Positions 27,248-36,646 of a DNA stretch of 64,000 nt are shown piece after piece. The notes below the pieces were generated by a model. That model saw only the letters and a list, made by a program, of their open reading frames with translations. It was not told the DNA's origin and made no database searches. The stretch covers positions 186,001 through 250,000 of the forward strand of contig NZ_NPOA01000002.1 in the NCBI RefSeq assembly GCF_002287375.1, in the 5' to 3' direction. Every line of letters begins with the position of its first letter. Position 1 is the first letter of the stretch. This DNA comes from Virgibacillus profundi (GTDB lineage Bacteria; Bacillota; Bacilli; Bacillales; Amphibacillaceae). The position numbers and the translations under genes were made by a program.

Positions 27248-28354
27248 ATGAATAAGCAAATTATTCTACTTCCAGGTGATGGTGTTGGAAAAGAAATTAT
27301 GGAATCTGCGAAGCTTGTTTTAAATGTTATTGCAAGTGAATATGGTCATAACTTTACGTTTCATCAGCATGCGATCGGTGGCGATGCTATTGATCACTAT
27401 GGTACACCTTTACCGGAAGATACCATTAATGCATGCCAGCATGCCGATGCAGTATTACTCGGTGCTGTAGGAGGGGGAAAGTGGGACTCCCTTCCAGGAC
27501 ATATGCGACCTGAAAAAGGACTCTTAGGAATCCGGAAAAAATTAGGGCTGTTTGCTAACTTACGTCCGGTAAAAGGATTTGCTCCTTTATTGCATGCTTC
27601 CCCGCTTAAAGAGGAGATTGTTAAAAACAGTGATATTTTAATTATTCGTGAATTGACTGGCGGGCTTTATTTTGGTCAGCCAAGCGAGCGACGTGAAAAC
27701 GGAAATGCGGTAGTAGATACACTTTATTACCACCGAAGCGAGATGGAACGGATCATTGATAAAGCTTTTCAGAGTGCGAGACTAAGAAACAAACAGCTGA
27801 CATCTGTTGATAAGGCCAATGTTTTGGAATCCAGCCGCATGTGGCGTGAAATTGTTAATGAAAAAAGCAAGGATTATCCTGATGTAACGGTAGAGCATCT
27901 GCTTGTAGATGCTGCAGCCATGAAACTGATCACTCGTCCAAATCATTTTGATGTCATTGTTACGGAAAACTTATTTGGTGATATTTTAAGTGATGAAGCA
28001 TCCGTCCTGACAGGGTCATTAGGTATGTTGCCATCAGCAAGTGTGAGATCAGATGGTGTTGGTCTGTATGAACCTGTTCATGGTTCAGCTCCTGATATCG
28101 CAGGCAAAGGGATTGCAAACCCGCTTGGAATGATCCTTTCCGCAGCTATGATGCTTAAGTATTCATTTGGTATGGAAGAGGAAGCAGAAGAAATTGAAGA
28201 AGCTGTACAGGAAAGTCTTGAACAAGGCTACCATACCCCAGACCTGCAAATTAAGGGCGGGAAACAGGTAGGGACAAAGGAACTAACAGAAATAGTCGTG
28301 GATAATTTAACGACAAAGAGTGTTTCTAACAGTATTTGCAATATGTATGCATAA
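27248..28354 (+). CDS. leuB: 3-isopropylmalate dehydrogenase
   Basis: A 368-residue NAD-dependent decarboxylating dehydrogenase of leucine synthesis. LLPGDGVGKEIM is the N-terminal signature. LLGAVGGGKWDSLP, IIRELTGGLYFGQP, the substrate loop and the metal-binding FDVIVTENLFGDILSDEASVLTGSLGMLPSAS are all present, as is the adenine-binding EPVHGSAPDIAGKGIANP. GAGGAGGGGAG precedes the ATG. A slightly atypical C-terminus ends in a Cys-containing tail (VSNSICNMYA). leuC follows after 12 bases. Confidence 0.95.
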   Translation: MNKQIILLPGDGVGKEIMESAKLVLNVIASEYGHNFTFHQHAIGGDAIDHYGTPLPEDTINACQHADAVLLGAVGGGKWDSLPGHMRPEKGLLGIRKKLGLFANLRPVKGFAPLLHASPLKEEIVKNSDILIIRELTGGLYFGQPSERRENGNAVVDTLYYHRSEMERIIDKAFQSARLRNKQLTSVDKANVLESSRMWREIVNEKSKDYPDVTVEHLLVDAAAMKLITRPNHFDVIVTENLFGDILSDEASVLTGSLGMLPSASVRSDGVGLYEPVHGSAPDIAGKGIANPLGMILSAAMMLKYSFGMEEEAEEIEEAVQESLEQGYHTPDLQIKGGKQVGTKELTEIVVDNLTTKSVSNSICNMYA

Positions 28355-28366
28355 AGGTGGAGGTGC

Positions 28367-29779
28367 ATGGACTTGAATAAACCTAAAACGATTGTTGATA
28401 AAATTTGGAAAAAACATCTGGTACATCAGGAAGAAGGAAAGCCGGATTTGCTTTATATCGATCTTCATTTAGTTCATGAAGTAACCTCTCCACAGGCTTT
28501 TGAGGGGTTACGTCTGAACGATCGGAAGGTACGTCGCCCGGATTTAACCTATGCGACAATGGATCACAATGTCCCAACAAAAAATCGGGATGTTATTAAA
28601 GATCAAATTGCCCAAACGCAAATGGAAACGCTGAGGAAAAATTGCGAGGAAAACGGGATAAAATTAGCGGATATGCATCATCCTGATCAGGGAATTGTGC
28701 ATGTTATTGGGCCACAGCTTGGACTAACCCAGCCGGGAAAAACAATCGTTTGCGGGGATAGCCATACATCTACACATGGGGCGTTTGGTGCACTCGCATT
28801 TGGGATTGGCACAAGTGAAGTGGAGCATGTATTGGCAACACAATCGATCTGGCAGGAACGGCCTAAAACGATGAATGTACAGGTGGAAGGTGACCTGGGA
28901 CCAGGGGTGACGGCAAAGGATTTAATCCTTGCGATCATTGCTAAATTCGGTGTTCGTTTTGGAACTGGCTATGTACTTGAATATACCGGTGCTGCTGTCA
29001 GAAAACTTTCCATGGAAGGTCGTATGACAGTCTGTAACATGTCGATCGAGGCAGGTGCAAGAGCCGGATTAATCAGTCCTGATGAGACAACGGTTGATTT
29101 TTTAAGGGGAAAAGAATATGTACCTGATGGAAAAGCATTTGATGAAGTTGCTGAAGAGTGGTTGGAGCTGGCTACTGATGATGGAGCCCTTTACGATGAA
29201 ACAGTAACAATTAACGCAGCAGAAATTGAACCACAGGTATCATGGGGAACAAATCCTGGTATGTGTGTGCCTGTAAGTGGTGCCACGCCAAATTTAAATA
29301 ATGTGGAACATAGGGAAGATGTAGAACGTGCACTGGACTATATGGGACTTAAAGAAAATCAGCCAATTACTTCAATTGAGATTGATCATGTATTTATCGG
29401 TTCCTGCACGAACTCCAGGTTAAGCGATTTACAAAAAGCAGCTTCCATCGTAAAAGGAAAACAAGTGAAAACAGGTGTCAGAGCAATTGTTGTACCTGGA
29501 TCATTTAGTATTAAATTGCAGGCTGAAAAAGAAGGCCTGGATACAGTTTTCAAACAGGCTGGCTTTGAATGGCGTGAAGCAGGTTGCAGTATGTGTCTGG
29601 CAATGAATGATGATATTGTGCCACCTGGTGGCAGATGTGCATCAACATCCAACCGGAATTTCGAAGGAAGACAGGGAAATGGTTCCCGTACCCATTTAGT
29701 GAGTCCGGAAATGGCGGCAGCTGCAGCAATAGAAGGACATTTTGTAGATGTTCGTAACTATTCGGAACTGGTGAGTTAG
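28367..29779 (+). CDS. leuC: 3-isopropylmalate dehydratase, large subunit
   Basis: A 470-residue aconitase-family protein that isomerises isopropylmalate with the small subunit. It carries the 4Fe-4S cysteines in IGSCTNSR and [10 protein letters not shown], the [29 protein letters not shown] stretch, and the end motif [13 protein letters not shown]. Normal length. GGAGG upstream of ATG 28367. leuD starts 14 bases after the stop. Confidence 0.95.
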   Translation: MDLNKPKTIVDKIWKKHLVHQEEGKPDLLYIDLHLVHEVTSPQAFEGLRLNDRKVRRPDLTYATMDHNVPTKNRDVIKDQIAQTQMETLRKNCEENGIKLADMHHPDQGIVHVIGPQLGLTQPGKTIVCGDSHTSTHGAFGALAFGIGTSEVEHVLATQSIWQERPKTMNVQVEGDLGPGVTAKDLILAIIAKFGVRFGTGYVLEYTGAAVRKLSMEGRMTVCNMSIEAGARAGLISPDETTVDFLRGKEYVPDGKAFDEVAEEWLELATDDGALYDETVTINAAEIEPQVSWGTNPGMCVPVSGATPNLNNVEHREDVERALDYMGLKENQPITSIEIDHVFIGSCTNSRLSDLQKAASIVKGKQVKTGVRAIVVPGSFSIKLQAEKEGLDTVFKQAGFEWREAGCSMCLAMNDDIVPPGGRCASTSNRNFEGRQGNGSRTHLVSPEMAAAAAIEGHFVDVRNYSELVS

Positions 29780-29793
29780 GAGGAGCGGCACAT

Positions 29794-30369
29794 ATGGAAG
29801 CAATTCAGGAGCATAAAGGATTGGTTTTTCCGTTAAATAGAACAAATATTGATACAGACCAAATTATACCGAAGCAGTTTTTAAAACGAATCGAAAGAAC
29901 AGGGTTTGGCCAATTTTTATTTTATCATTGGCGATTTGATGACGATGGTCAAAAGCGTACTGATTTTGAATTGAATCAATCTAAATACAATGGTGCCTCT
30001 GTCCTGTTGGCCGGTGAAAATTTTGGCTGTGGTTCTTCCAGAGAACACGCACCTTGGGCATTGTTGGATTATGGGTTTCAAGTAGTGATCGCACCAAGCT
30101 TTGCGGATATTTTTTATAATAATGCATTAAAAAATGGAATCATCCCGATTATAATGGATGAAACACAACTAAATCAGTGGATGAAGCAAGCGGAGAATTC
30201 CGAGTTTATTTTGGATATTGATTTGGAAAAACAACGGATCATTGCTGAAAGTGGAACAGAAGTATCATTCGATATTCCAGCATATCACAAGGAAAAATTG
30301 TTAAATGGCTGGGATGAAATTGCGCTGACATTACAGCATGAGGATAAAATAACTGCATATGAAAAATAA
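29794..30369 (+). CDS. leuD: 3-isopropylmalate dehydratase, small subunit
   Basis: A 191-residue small (swivelling) subunit of isopropylmalate isomerase. RTNIDTDQIIPKQFLKRIERTGFGQFLFYHWRFD is the N-terminal signature, and GENFGCGSSREHAPWALLDYGFQVVIAPSFADIFYNNALKNGIIPI contains the conserved substrate-contact residues. Length is normal. AGGAG precedes the ATG. It pairs with LeuC encoded immediately upstream. ilvA begins about 40 bases after the stop. Confidence 0.95.
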   Translation: MEAIQEHKGLVFPLNRTNIDTDQIIPKQFLKRIERTGFGQFLFYHWRFDDDGQKRTDFELNQSKYNGASVLLAGENFGCGSSREHAPWALLDYGFQVVIAPSFADIFYNNALKNGIIPIIMDETQLNQWMKQAENSEFILDIDLEKQRIIAESGTEVSFDIPAYHKEKLLNGWDEIALTLQHEDKITAYEK

Positions 30370-30407
30370 TTTAAAATTTGGCATGTAAAAACAAGGAGAG
30401 TGGATCC

Positions 30408-31397
30408 ATTGGGGATTGTGGCTTAACAGGTGAAAAAGTTCATACAGCGATGAAACGATTATCTTCCATCGTTCATCAGACACCATTACTTACATCAGAA
30501 ACAACCAATAAATTAGTCGGTAAAAATGTTTATTTTAAAATGGAAAACCAACAAAAAACAGGTGCATTTAAGTTTAGAGGCGCAAGTTTTAAATTGATGC
30601 AACTATCTGAGGAAGAACTGAGCAGAGGTGTCATTACAGCATCTGCTGGGAACCATGCACAAGGGGTTGCCCACGCCGCAGCTAAACTGGGCGCACGTGC
30701 AACGATATTTATGGCAGAAAAAACCCCGTTGGCAAAAGTAAATGCAACCAGAAATTATGGAGCAGAGGTTGTTTTGACAGGGGAGTCTTTCCAGGAAGCG
30801 TATGAAGCCTCATTGAAAAGACAGCTGCAAACAGGCGCTGTTTATATTCATCCATTTGATGACTTTGACATTATGGCAGGCCAGGGCTCGATGGCGATGG
30901 AAATGCTCAGACAGGAAGATCGAATGGATACGATACTTGTACCAATCGGTGGTGGCGGTCTGATTAGTGGAATTGCTGTTGCCGCGAAACATGTAAACCG
31001 CAACATAAAGGTAATTGGAGTACAGGCGGAAGGTGCTTCTGCGATGTATGATAGCTACCATTCCAGCAGAGTGAAGAATACGAAAACTGTAGCTACTATT
31101 GCGGAGGGGATAGCAGTTAAGCAACCGGGAAAGAAAACCTTACCGATTATCCGTGAATATGTAGATAATATTGTAACCGTTACGGATGAAGAAATTGCAT
31201 CTGCCATCGTTTATATGCTTGAGCGTAATAAAACATTAATCGAGGGTGCAGGCGCCGCCGCAATTGCAGCATTATTTACCCATAGTAATCAAATTAAATC
31301 AAGGCATTGTGGAGTCGTTGTCAGCGGAGGAAATATGGATATAGGAATGATGTCCAAAATCCAGAGAATGGCCGAGAGGCTGCATCATCCGGCGTAA
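30408..31397 (+). CDS. ilvA: Threonine ammonia-lyase, short form without C-terminal ACT domain
   Basis: PLP enzyme that converts threonine to 2-oxobutyrate, the entry to isoleucine. About 330 residues. The PLP lysine is in QQKTGAFKFRGASFKL, the phosphate-binding glycine loop is PIGGGGLISGIAVA, and TASAGNHAQGVAHAAAKLG is diagnostic. It stops soon after the catalytic domain (RMAERLHHPA), so it lacks the regulatory ACT domain present in biosynthetic IlvA proteins and resembles TdcB-type catabolic enzymes in length. The start is uncertain: AAGGAG at 30393 points to an ATT codon at 30408; a TTG at 30378 lies before that site, and the first ATG is at 30450. Its place at the end of the operon supports a biosynthetic role. 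Confidence 0.85.
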   Translation: MGDCGLTGEKVHTAMKRLSSIVHQTPLLTSETTNKLVGKNVYFKMENQQKTGAFKFRGASFKLMQLSEEELSRGVITASAGNHAQGVAHAAAKLGARATIFMAEKTPLAKVNATRNYGAEVVLTGESFQEAYEASLKRQLQTGAVYIHPFDDFDIMAGQGSMAMEMLRQEDRMDTILVPIGGGGLISGIAVAAKHVNRNIKVIGVQAEGASAMYDSYHSSRVKNTKTVATIAEGIAVKQPGKKTLPIIREYVDNIVTVTDEEIASAIVYMLERNKTLIEGAGAAAIAALFTHSNQIKSRHCGVVVSGGNMDIGMMSKIQRMAERLHHPA

Positions 31398-31403
31398 GTC
31401 TAT

Positions 31404-31457
31404 TGCCAGTTACTTACTTCTGAAGATAATAGAGGAAAGTAACTGGCTTTCATTTTT
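31404..31457 (+). terminator. Terminator of the ilv-leu operon
   Basis: GCCAGTTAC (31405-31413) pairs with GTAACTGGC (31439-31447), then TTTCATTTTT. Confidence 0.75.
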
Positions 31458-31600
31458 GTATGGGAATTTTTCTAAGAAGAATTAATTATTGTTTGAGCGT
31501 GATTGCAACTGGATGGATCAGGAATTAGACCGGAAACGTAGCTGAAATCAAGTGATCTTGGTGCGGATACTGAATATATCCTGAATAAGTTGTGATTCCT

Positions 31601-31838
31601 GCCGATAAATCTGTTCTCCGGCAGATAAATTCTCTCTCTTGCCGATAAATCTGTTCTCCGGCCGATATATTCTCTCTCCTGCCGATAAATCAGCTCTCCG
31701 GCCGATATATTCTCTCTCCTGCCGATAAATCAGCTCTCCGGCCGATATATTCTCTCTCCGGCCGATAAATCCATTCTCCGGCCGATAAAATACCTCTCCT
31801 ACCGATAAAACTGTTCTCCGGCCGATATAATTCCCCCC
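31601..31838. repeat. Array A2: twelve 20-bp units, reverse orientation of array A1
   Basis: From 31601 to 31838 the sequence is an exact 20-bp ladder of units such as GCCGATAAATCTGTTCTCCG and GCCGATATATTCTCTCTCCT. The reverse complement of one unit (CGGAGAACAGATTTATCGGC) matches the array A1 unit. Degenerate further units continue into the last bases before the DUF6044 stop. The minus-strand open frame 31548-31946 is a translation of this repeat, not a gene. Confidence 0.92.
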
Positions 31839-31854
31839 AGACGATAAATCCACG

Positions 31855-33519
31855 CTACTCCACCCGATAAACCCATATCTCCCAAGGCAGTCCTTCTTTC
31901 TCAAAACTCTCCTCAAAATCCAGCCCATTGTCATCATAATTTTCAATAGGCAATGCGGAAAATATGTAGTCTCCGCCTAGATCCTGTAATGCTTCTGTAT
32001 TAATATCCAGCGCTTCAATCACTTCATCGCTGTTTTTCGTAAATAGGTAATTTTTCCCAAGCTGCCCAACATACATATATAACCGGCCGCCCCATGTGTC
32101 AAAGTAGCTTTTTAGTTCAGGATTTTTTTCCAGCTCTGGTGCGATAATTTCCCTAAACTGGTGCTTATATTCCAATGGAAAGCTGTTGTTATACGTGTCC
32201 AGTGTATAAAATCCATTATATTGTGCGATCGTTGGATGTATACCGATGCTGACAACACGGTAGTCGGATTGCTCCATACCGATATAGTCTTCTATTTCTG
32301 AGAAAAGCTCTTCTGAGTAAAATTCTTTGAATGTCGGTGTGCCGATCTCGCTATATTTACTTTCCTCATTCAATACAAAGAGCATCCCGTATTGCAACAG
32401 AATCAAACAAGCAACCAGCACTTTTCCGAACCGGAGATGCTTCCATAAAACAGCTAATGCCAAGGCAAAACAAATGTACCAAATTGCCGGGTCGAAGAAG
32501 TGTATGCGACTGAAATTAAAGGTGTTGGCAATCATGAAATTATCTTTGACGACACGCCAGCCTTCCCAATACCAGAATGCATACCATAAAGAAAGCAGCA
32601 CATTAAAAATAAATAAACTAAGCAGCAGCTTCGGCCTTATATTCCGATATGCAGCAACTAAGAATGCCATCCCAATAACAGGAATAATAATCATAGAGTG
32701 AACCGCCAAATCATGTGTATGCCCATTAAAAAAATTATGTATAAATAATTCAATTGTTCCAGGCAGGTCTTTATGTCCAAGGCTGTTTTCACTGCGGTGT
32801 GAAGTGAATCCTTCATCGAAAAACATCGAGAAAATGAGCAGATAATTTTTAATCAGATAAATAACTGTCATCGAAGCAATTGCTATAAAAAATGGCCAGT
32901 TCACACGCTTTAGGCGGATCCAATCAACGAGCCAGAAAATACCCATTACACCAAGGAAGAAAACCATTGTTAAAATGAAATTTGAAAGAAATGGGAAAAC
33001 AAATAACAGCACCCAATACCGCTTCGGTGTTTTCCGCCCATCTTTTCGGATCGTCAAAAAGATATACAACGCAAGCGGCAAACCTGCAATCGACAGCATA
33101 CCGGAAGGCCAGAATGGAAGCATGGCAAATCCGAGCGCAACCCCAACAGAGACCCAATCAGGCACCCTTACACGAATAATAAACCTCTTCAACAATAAAT
33201 ACATACCGAAAAAAGCGGTAAATCGCATGACTGTTTGACCAATTGTATAGGCAGTCATCGGCTCAAATAATAAATACAGCCAAACCATGGCGTCGAGCCC
33301 TGAAGCAAGTGCGCTTCTTGGCAGTCCATTAATGACATTAGGAAGGGCCGCATCTGTCAGGCTGAAAATCTGTCCACTTTCCACGAGTAATTTATACCAG
33401 ACAATATTGGAATCCAGATTATCATGGACACGAATATGTGTGTCCTCACCCAAAATATAATAGGGAAGCAGGTAACCGATAAGAATCAGGCACCCGATCA
33501 GGATAAATTTACTTTTCAT
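31855..33519 (-). CDS. DUF6044/YkoS-type polytopic membrane protein (probable GT-C glycosyltransferase)
   Basis: A 554-residue protein with about ten hydrophobic helices up to residue 375 and a C-terminal soluble part of about 170 residues (ESKYSEIGTPTFKEFYSEELFSEIEDYIG...). After the first helix comes EDTHIRVHDNLDSNIVWYKLL; a D-rich first external loop like this is where GT-C enzymes hold the catalytic acidic residue. It resembles B. subtilis YkoS, which is encoded beside the GtrB-like YkoT. The ATG at 33519 overlaps the end of the aminotransferase gene by 11 bases. As last gene of the operon it most likely transfers the lipid-linked amino sugar to a wall polymer; that role is inference. Confidence 0.75.
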   Translation of the reverse strand: MKSKFILIGCLILIGYLLPYYILGEDTHIRVHDNLDSNIVWYKLLVESGQIFSLTDAALPNVINGLPRSALASGLDAMVWLYLLFEPMTAYTIGQTVMRFTAFFGMYLLLKRFIIRVRVPDWVSVGVALGFAMLPFWPSGMLSIAGLPLALYIFLTIRKDGRKTPKRYWVLLFVFPFLSNFILTMVFFLGVMGIFWLVDWIRLKRVNWPFFIAIASMTVIYLIKNYLLIFSMFFDEGFTSHRSENSLGHKDLPGTIELFIHNFFNGHTHDLAVHSMIIIPVIGMAFLVAAYRNIRPKLLLSLFIFNVLLSLWYAFWYWEGWRVVKDNFMIANTFNFSRIHFFDPAIWYICFALALAVLWKHLRFGKVLVACLILLQYGMLFVLNEESKYSEIGTPTFKEFYSEELFSEIEDYIGMEQSDYRVVSIGIHPTIAQYNGFYTLDTYNNSFPLEYKHQFREIIAPELEKNPELKSYFDTWGGRLYMYVGQLGKNYLFTKNSDEVIEALDINTEALQDLGGDYIFSALPIENYDDNGLDFEESFEKEGLPWEIWVYRVE

Positions 33520-34639
33520 AAAATTTGTGTACAGTGTTAACCACATGTGTGACAGCCTCTTCCCCTATTTCATAATAAATTGGCAGGCGAAGGATTTTCT
33601 CACTCCCGCTTGTCGTATAGTTATCCTGCCCGATAAATTTTCCAAACTTTTTCCCTGCATAAGCGGAGTGTAATGGTACATAATGTGTGACAGCAGTGAT
33701 ATGATTTTCTTCAAGGAAATCGATCAAATCAGTTCGCTCTGCTTCGTCCTTTGTTTTTATATAAAACATATGCCCATTATGCTCGCAAGCCTCCGGAACA
33801 AGAGGACCTGATATTTTCCCATCATCTATTAATGGCTGCAACCCTTCTTTGTATCGCTCCCAAGAACGGATGCGATCTTCATTTATTTGTTCCGCATGAT
33901 CTAGCTGAACGGACAGAAAAGCAGCATTTATATCACTTAATAAAAAGGAGGATCCAATATCACGCCATGTGTATTTGTCGACCCTACCTCTAATAAACTG
34001 TGATCGATTTGTCCCTTTTTCCTGTAAAATTTCCGCACGTTCAATCGTGGAAGCATCATTTATAAGGAGGGCACCACCTTCCCCACAATTATAATTTTTC
34101 GTCTCATGAAAGCTGATGGTTCCAAAATGGCCGATTGTGCCAAGTGGCTGGTCATTATAGGAACTCATCAAGCCCTGGGCAGCATCTTCAATAACCCATA
34201 GTCCATAGCGCTCCGCAATTTTCATAATTTCATTCATATCACAACCTATTCCGGCATAATGAACAACGACAATTGCACGTGTTTGCTCTGTAATCGCTGC
34301 TTTTATTTTCCGGGGATCAATGTTCATTGTGAGTGGATCCACATCGATAAAACGAATGGAAGCCCCGCGAAGTGCAAATGCATTGGCGGTTGAAACAAAG
34401 GTATAAGACGGCATAATCACCTCATCCCCTTCACCAACCTCTGTTAACAATGCAGTCATTTCAAGCGCAGCAGTACATGAAGGAGTAAGAATTGCTTTTT
34501 CACAACCTAAGCGCCCTTCAAGCCAGTTCGTACATTTTTTACTGAATGGGCCATTGCCGGTAATTTTCTCATTGGCAAGTGCCTGCTGGATTGCGATTGT
34601 TTCCTTTCCTATGACACACGGTTTATTAAATGGAATCAT
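33509..34639 (-). CDS. wecE: dTDP-4-amino-4,6-dideoxygalactose transaminase
   Basis: A 376-residue PLP-dependent sugar aminotransferase of the DegT/DnrJ/EryC1 family, strikingly close to E. coli RffA/WecE throughout: MIPFNKPCVIGKE, LLTPSCTAALEMTALL, DEVIMPSYTFVSTANAFALRG, VVVHYAGIGCDMN, EDAAQG, the PLP lysine in SFHETKNYNCGEGGALLIN, and EKGTNRSQFIRGRVDKYTWRDIGSS. It aminates dTDP-4-keto-6-deoxyglucose to dTDP-4-amino-4,6-dideoxygalactose. The ATG at 34639 is chosen since family members begin MIPFN and GAGGTGATG precedes it; upstream GTG/ATG codons exist. Neighbours supply the substrate (rfbA, rfbB) and the next step (GNAT). Confidence 0.9.
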   Translation of the reverse strand: MIPFNKPCVIGKETIAIQQALANEKITGNGPFSKKCTNWLEGRLGCEKAILTPSCTAALEMTALLTEVGEGDEVIMPSYTFVSTANAFALRGASIRFIDVDPLTMNIDPRKIKAAITEQTRAIVVVHYAGIGCDMNEIMKIAERYGLWVIEDAAQGLMSSYNDQPLGTIGHFGTISFHETKNYNCGEGGALLINDASTIERAEILQEKGTNRSQFIRGRVDKYTWRDIGSSFLLSDINAAFLSVQLDHAEQINEDRIRSWERYKEGLQPLIDDGKISGPLVPEACEHNGHMFYIKTKDEAERTDLIDFLEENHITAVTHYVPLHSAYAGKKFGKFIGQDNYTTSGSEKILRLPIYYEIGEEAVTHVVNTVHKFYEK

Positions 34640-34644
34640 CCTCA

Positions 34645-35001
34645 TCACCTCATCACAATAATGCCTAACACAATTAATGCAAAGCCGATTACTTTTTGCA
34701 TCGAAACGGGTTCCCCGAATAAAAATGCCGAAAGTATAAAGACAAGTACAAATGATAGACTCATAAATGGGTAGGCATAGCTAATATCGAATTTCGTCAT
34801 GGCAGCCATCCAGGATAGTGCTGCCAGAAAAGCAGCGAAAAATCCGGATAATATCCATGGGTTAAGTAACAGCTGCAAAAGAAATATAAATTTATCCAGC
34901 CAAGCATCAGGCAAACTTCCATACTGATCAATTTTCCATTTTAGAATCAATTGACCGTACACGGTAAAACATACTGTTCCAAAAATATAAAAATAGCCCA
35001 T
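34645..35001 (-). CDS. Small EamA/SMR-type membrane protein (ArnE/F-like flippase candidate)
   Basis: A 118-residue protein with four hydrophobic segments, the size and pattern of small multidrug resistance/EamA proteins: GYFYIFGTVCFTVYGQLILKWKI at the start, ALSWMAAMTKFDISYAYPFMSLSFVLVFILSAFLFGEPVSMQKVIGFALIVLGIIV at the end. In lipid A and teichoic acid decoration systems such proteins (ArnE/ArnF-like) flip undecaprenyl-phosphate-linked amino sugars. Its place between the acetyltransferase and aminotransferase genes suggests it flips the sugar lipid made here. The stop overlaps the start region of wecE. Confidence 0.72.
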   Translation of the reverse strand: MGYFYIFGTVCFTVYGQLILKWKIDQYGSLPDAWLDKFIFLLQLLLNPWILSGFFAAFLAALSWMAAMTKFDISYAYPFMSLSFVLVFILSAFLFGEPVSMQKVIGFALIVLGIIVMR

Positions 35002-35004
35002 ATA

Positions 35005-35691
35005 TTACACTCCAACCGGGAGGGACCCATTTAATTTATGGTAAACATCGATCGTACTCCTCAAACGAAATCCGAGTGAGATAAATAAATTCAGTGATGC
35101 AATATTTGATGGAGAAATCGATGTTTTCAATGTGTCGTATCCCAAATCGAATTGTTCCTGTACACAATGACTGGTGAATGCTTTTGCCAGGCCTTTGCTG
35201 CGGAATTCCTTTTTCATGCCAAGCAGTAGAATTTTGTCATCCTCATATGCGAAAAAACCAGCAAGCTCACCTTCGTAATGAAGCGCAACAATTAAATCCA
35301 TTTCAATCAGGTCATTGACCCAGTTCATATAGCGTCTGTCAGCCATAAAAGCGGGGATGTTAAAATCACGGTGAAAACGGCCGCTCGTGAATGCTTCTTC
35401 AGCAATTTCGATAATTTCAGTTGCATTAAAATCCCGCTCAAGACTTATTCCAGCCTGCTCATAGACCTGTAGGTTTTCCCTTTTGCAGACAGGCTCCGTT
35501 AATGTATCGACATAATAAAATCCGTATTTTTTAAGTAATTCTGTATTAGCCAAGGGATCTATTTTCAGTGTGAAATGTCCTTCCACCTCATTCGTTTGCT
35601 TTAATGCTTCTTCAGTTGCTGTGGTGAGTTCGTACGTTTCTACATGAAAATTACGTTTATCCCATGGGGTTGGCTGTAAATAGTTTTCCAT
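35005..35691 (-). CDS. wecD: GNAT acetyltransferase, WecD-like (dTDP-4-amino sugar N-acetyltransferase)
   Basis: A 228-residue GNAT protein. The N-terminal third (TPWDKRNFHVETYEL...YGFYYVDTLTEP) and the following AFTSGRFHRDFNIPAFMADRRYMNWVNDLI parallel the layout of E. coli WecD/RffC. The acetyl-CoA site is in LLLGMKKEFRSKGLAKAF, and NIASLNLFISLGFRL closes the domain. WecD acetylates the amino group made by WecE, giving dTDP-4-acetamido-4,6-dideoxygalactose, so function is well supported by context. ATG at 35691 has CGGAG eight bases upstream; an earlier ATG overlaps the end of the glycosyltransferase gene. Confidence 0.78.
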   Translation of the reverse strand: MENYLQPTPWDKRNFHVETYELTTATEEALKQTNEVEGHFTLKIDPLANTELLKKYGFYYVDTLTEPVCKRENLQVYEQAGISLERDFNATEIIEIAEEAFTSGRFHRDFNIPAFMADRRYMNWVNDLIEMDLIVALHYEGELAGFFAYEDDKILLLGMKKEFRSKGLAKAFTSHCVQEQFDLGYDTLKTSISPSNIASLNLFISLGFRLRSTIDVYHKLNGSLPVGV

Positions 35692-35695
35692 GAAA

Positions 35696-36646
35696 TCAGC
35701 TCCGTTCATCTGTTTCTTCTGTCGTTTCCCGTATGAGGTAGAGTGGTCTTTGTTTCGTTTCATTGAAGATTTTTCCAATATATAATCCGAGGATACCGAA
35801 ATTACAAAAGATAAGTCCCCCGATAAAATAAATGGAAACCATCACACTGGTCCAGCCCTCTACAGGTTCATCCAGGAAAAAGAATCTAGCGAATAAATAC
35901 ATTCCATAAATAAAGGAAATGGAAGCGATCAGAAATCCGAATTGAATCGATAAGCGAAGCGGCTTATTTGATTGGGAGATGACCCCATCCGTTGCCAGTG
36001 TGATTAGCTTCTTTAAATTATAGGAAGATTTTCCTTCCCTGCGTGAATTATGTTCAATCGGCACATTGGCTGTTTTATATCCCATCCACTGAATAAATAA
36101 TGGAAAAAATCGATTCTGCTCCCGCATTTGCCTGAAACCCTGCACAACTTTTTGTGAGTTTATACTGAAATTGGCGACAGTATGATCAGACTTATGTCCG
36201 GTAAAATAATCATAAACACGGTAAAAAATTTGAGATGATTTTCGTTTAAGCCATTTATCCTGGCGTTCCACACGATTGCCGAAAACCACTTCATATCCTT
36301 CCAATGCTTTTTCATATAATGTAATAATTTCCTCCGGGCGATCCTGGAGATCACAATCCATGACGACAACCCAGTCTCCAAAAGCATGATCAAGTCCTGC
36401 GGTAATCGCATGATGCTGGCCGAAGTTTCGGGCGAGATCAAGTCCTTTTATCCGTCTGTCACGAGAGCTCAATAGCAAAATTTCCTCCCATGCATTGTCA
36501 GGACTTGCATCATTTACCAAAATAATTTCCAATTGCGCCGGGATTTTTTCCACTGTTGCTGTTATTCGGCTGCAAAGCTCCTGTAAACAGGTTTTGCAGC
36601 CATATACTGGTATAACTACAGAAATTAAAGGGTAGGAATTTTCCAT
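35696..36646 (-). CDS. Family 2 glycosyltransferase, GtrB/DPM1-like
   Basis: A polyprenyl-phosphate glycosyltransferase of about 316 residues. The GT-A domain (residues about 1-225) begins PLISVVIPVYGCKTCLQELC and has the nucleotide-sugar DxD-type motif DCDLQDRPEE and the product-loop RREGKSSYNLKKL. Two C-terminal membrane helices follow (about 235-260 and 270-295), ending with GLYIGKIFNETKQRPLYLI. Relatives (GtrB, CsbB, YkoT) place a sugar from a nucleotide donor on undecaprenyl phosphate at the inner membrane face. Here the donor would be the dTDP-Fuc4NAc made by the neighbouring genes. Start uncertain: ATG 36646 or 36661, both inside the end of rfbB. Confidence 0.85.
   Translation of the reverse strand: MENSYPLISVVIPVYGCKTCLQELCSRITATVEKIPAQLEIILVNDASPDNAWEEILLLSSRDRRIKGLDLARNFGQHHAITAGLDHAFGDWVVVMDCDLQDRPEEIITLYEKALEGYEVVFGNRVERQDKWLKRKSSQIFYRVYDYFTGHKSDHTVANFSINSQKVVQGFRQMREQNRFFPLFIQWMGYKTANVPIEHNSRREGKSSYNLKKLITLATDGVISQSNKPLRLSIQFGFLIASISFIYGMYLFARFFFLDEPVEGWTSVMVSIYFIGGLIFCNFGILGLYIGKIFNETKQRPLYLIRETTEETDERS

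Noticed and set aside
31548-31946. Minus-strand open frame of 132 residues
   Set aside because: It is the translation of array A2 running into the end of the real membrane protein gene in another frame.
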